A DNA stretch of 64,000 bases. Source: Bradyrhizobium tropiciagri (GTDB lineage: Bacteria; Pseudomonadota; Alphaproteobacteria; Rhizobiales; Xanthobacteraceae). Shown in pieces: positions 62,788-64,000 of the stretch (position 1 is the stretch's first letter; each line of letters begins with the position of its first letter). The position numbers were made by a program, and so were the translations under genes. The stretch is from contig NZ_LFLZ01000023.1 in assembly GCF_001189845.1 (NCBI RefSeq), positions 1 to 64,000 of the forward strand, given 5' to 3'. Under the pieces are notes generated by a model. It searched no databases and had not been told where the DNA came from. It worked only from the letters and a program-made list of their open reading frames with translations.

Positions 62788-63084
62788 TTCCAGTCCCCAA
62801 CGGTCCGAGTTTCTCGGCGCCAAACGTGTAGCCAATTTCGAGGTCGCATCCAACCCTAATTCCCCGTGACGGGACATGCGGCAGCCGGTCAAAAAGGGAG
62901 CCCGATCGCGGAGATCGCCCGTCGGCATCTGTTCCCGCCATCAAGCTGTCCGGACTTGTGGGCTCCGGTCCCGCTCTGCGTTGCGCGCATCCGGCAATGA
63001 TCCGCGCCCCCTGTCATTGCGAGGCACCCGGCCTTGTGATCGACTGCCCGCAACCGACAACAACAAGAATTCCGGGAGGCGAGA

Positions 63085-64000
63085 ATGTCGTTCAAACTGG
63101 CCGCACGCGTTGTGATTTTGGGCATCGCGGCGATGGCAGCGAGCCCGGCATCGGCGCAGAAAAAGGGCGGCACGCTGCGGCTCTATCACAACGACAATCC
63201 GCCTTCGACCTCGCTGCTCGAGGAATCCACGATCGCCTCGGTGATGCCGTTCGCGGCGGTCTTCAACAACCTCGTGGTGTTCGATCCGGCCAAGGCGCAC
63301 GAAAGCATCGATACCGTGATCCCCGATCTTGCCGAGAGCTGGTCGTGGGACGAGACCAACACGAAGCTCACTTTCAAGCTGCATCACGGTGTGAAATGGC
63401 ACGACGGCCAGCCGTTCACCGCCAAGGACGTGCAATGCACCTGGCGGATGCTGATCGGCAAGAGCGAGACGCAGGACTCCAAAACACAGGACTTCAAGCG
63501 CAATCCGCGCAAGGTGTGGTACTCGAAGCTGAAAGACGTCAGCGTCAGCGGCGACGATGAGGCGACCTTCGAACTGACCGAGCCGCAGCCCGGACTGCTG
63601 GCATTGCTCGCCAGCGCCTTCTCGGTGGTCTATCCCTGCCACGTGCCGCAGCAGGTGATGCGCACCAAGCCTGTTGGCACCGGGCCGTTCAAGTTCGTCG
63701 AGTTCCGGCGCGGCGATTCAATCCGTCTCGTCCGCAACCCCGACTACTTCAAGAAGGACCGGCCGTATCTCGACGAGATCACGGTGCGCTCGATCGACAG
63801 CCGCGCCACCCGGATGCTGGCATTCGCGACCGGCGACTATGACATCACCTTTCCATCCGACGTCAGCATTCCCCTGATGAAGGACGTCAAGGCGCGGGCG
63901 CCGAACGCGATCTGCGAGATGACGTCGACCAATCTGCAGATCAATCTTTTGGTCAACCGCGTCAATCCGCCGTTCGACAATCCGGAGATCCGCAAGGCGA
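63085..64000 (+). CDS. Peptide/dipeptide-type ABC transporter substrate-binding protein (5' part)
   Basis: At least 305 codons, open to the window end. Start at 63085 with GGGAGGC. Signal peptide MSFKLAARVVILGIAAMAAS, cleavage near ASA-QKK. SBP family 5 features: GGTLRLYHNDNPPSTSLLEE, DLAESWSWDETNTKLTF, KLHHGVKWHDGQPFTAKDV, VGTGPFKFVEFRRGDSIRL, NPDYFKKDRPYLDEI. The C-terminal half and the DppBCDF-like genes would lie beyond the window. Substrate not set: peptides, opines or other ligands are possible. Confidence 0.9.
   Translation, partial: MSFKLAARVVILGIAAMAASPASAQKKGGTLRLYHNDNPPSTSLLEESTIASVMPFAAVFNNLVVFDPAKAHESIDTVIPDLAESWSWDETNTKLTFKLHHGVKWHDGQPFTAKDVQCTWRMLIGKSETQDSKTQDFKRNPRKVWYSKLKDVSVSGDDEATFELTEPQPGLLALLASAFSVVYPCHVPQQVMRTKPVGTGPFKFVEFRRGDSIRLVRNPDYFKKDRPYLDEITVRSIDSRATRMLAFATGDYDITFPSDVSIPLMKDVKARAPNAICEMTSTNLQINLLVNRVNPPFDNPEIRKA

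Overview
The window reads as chromosomal DNA of a Bradyrhizobium-like alphaproteobacterium (Nitrobacteraceae). Support comes from the high GC content, dense coding with GTG and TTG starts, a liv branched-chain amino-acid operon, a form-II-like CO dehydrogenase (cox) accessory cluster, pca genes, a Usg-family protein, a CtrA-type TTAA-N7-TTAAC box, an alphaproteobacterial RpoH promoter on groESL, and many dispersed intergenic palindromes of the kind known from Bradyrhizobium. The genus is inferred. I saw no rRNA, tRNA, CRISPR array or intact insertion sequence.

Layout. 1-6430: a P1-family peptidase, then the liv operon (livH-livM-livG-livF-livK, minus strand) ending in a terminator. 6931-11131: a small glycosyltransferase-like gene, a membrane protein, and pcaB-pcaD-pcaC of the protocatechuate branch of the beta-ketoadipate pathway. 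11342-18366: coxG, coxS, coxM, coxD, coxE, a split XdhC/CoxF pair and a MoeA-like/MocA fusion. This is a molybdenum-hydroxylase cluster without its catalytic large subunit. 18568-22654: mostly uncharacterised genes and an FAD oxidoreductase. 23010-26654: a TetR-controlled HlyD/ABC exporter. 26762-32151: a membrane class III cyclase, then GntR, an MFS transporter, an amidohydrolase and PhzF. 32246-39589: DUF488/DUF72, secreted proteins, a GT2-GtrA plus GT39 envelope-glycosylation pair, DUF899 and a Tlde1-like transpeptidase-fold protein. 39786-44481: an AcoR-like regulator, aldehyde dehydrogenase and DUF779 module, then AMP nucleosidase. 44563-48596: GST, isochorismatase-family hydrolase with a divergent LysR, Crp/Fnr regulator and gene remnants. 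49373-54811: a large SAM-cyclase-AAA-TPR protein and groESL. 55193-64000: usg, a cupin with a histone-H1-like tail, a TetR/epoxide-hydrolase pair, a nucleoside transporter, an MFS exporter, SDR, Anbu peptidase and a truncated peptide-binding protein.

The most striking global signal is that seven recognisable genes, including groEL, are each broken by exactly one missing base. In every case adding one nucleotide restores a full-length family member. This points to a systematic deletion error in the sequence, or less likely a burst of real -1 mutations, so functional inactivation should not be assumed. Other signals are the missing coxL, a heat-shock control region with an RpoH promoter and two CIRCE-type dyads, a two-hairpin repeat whose stems covary between copies, and a CtrA box before the Tlde1-like gene. 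I found no convincing wholly new defence or mobile system.
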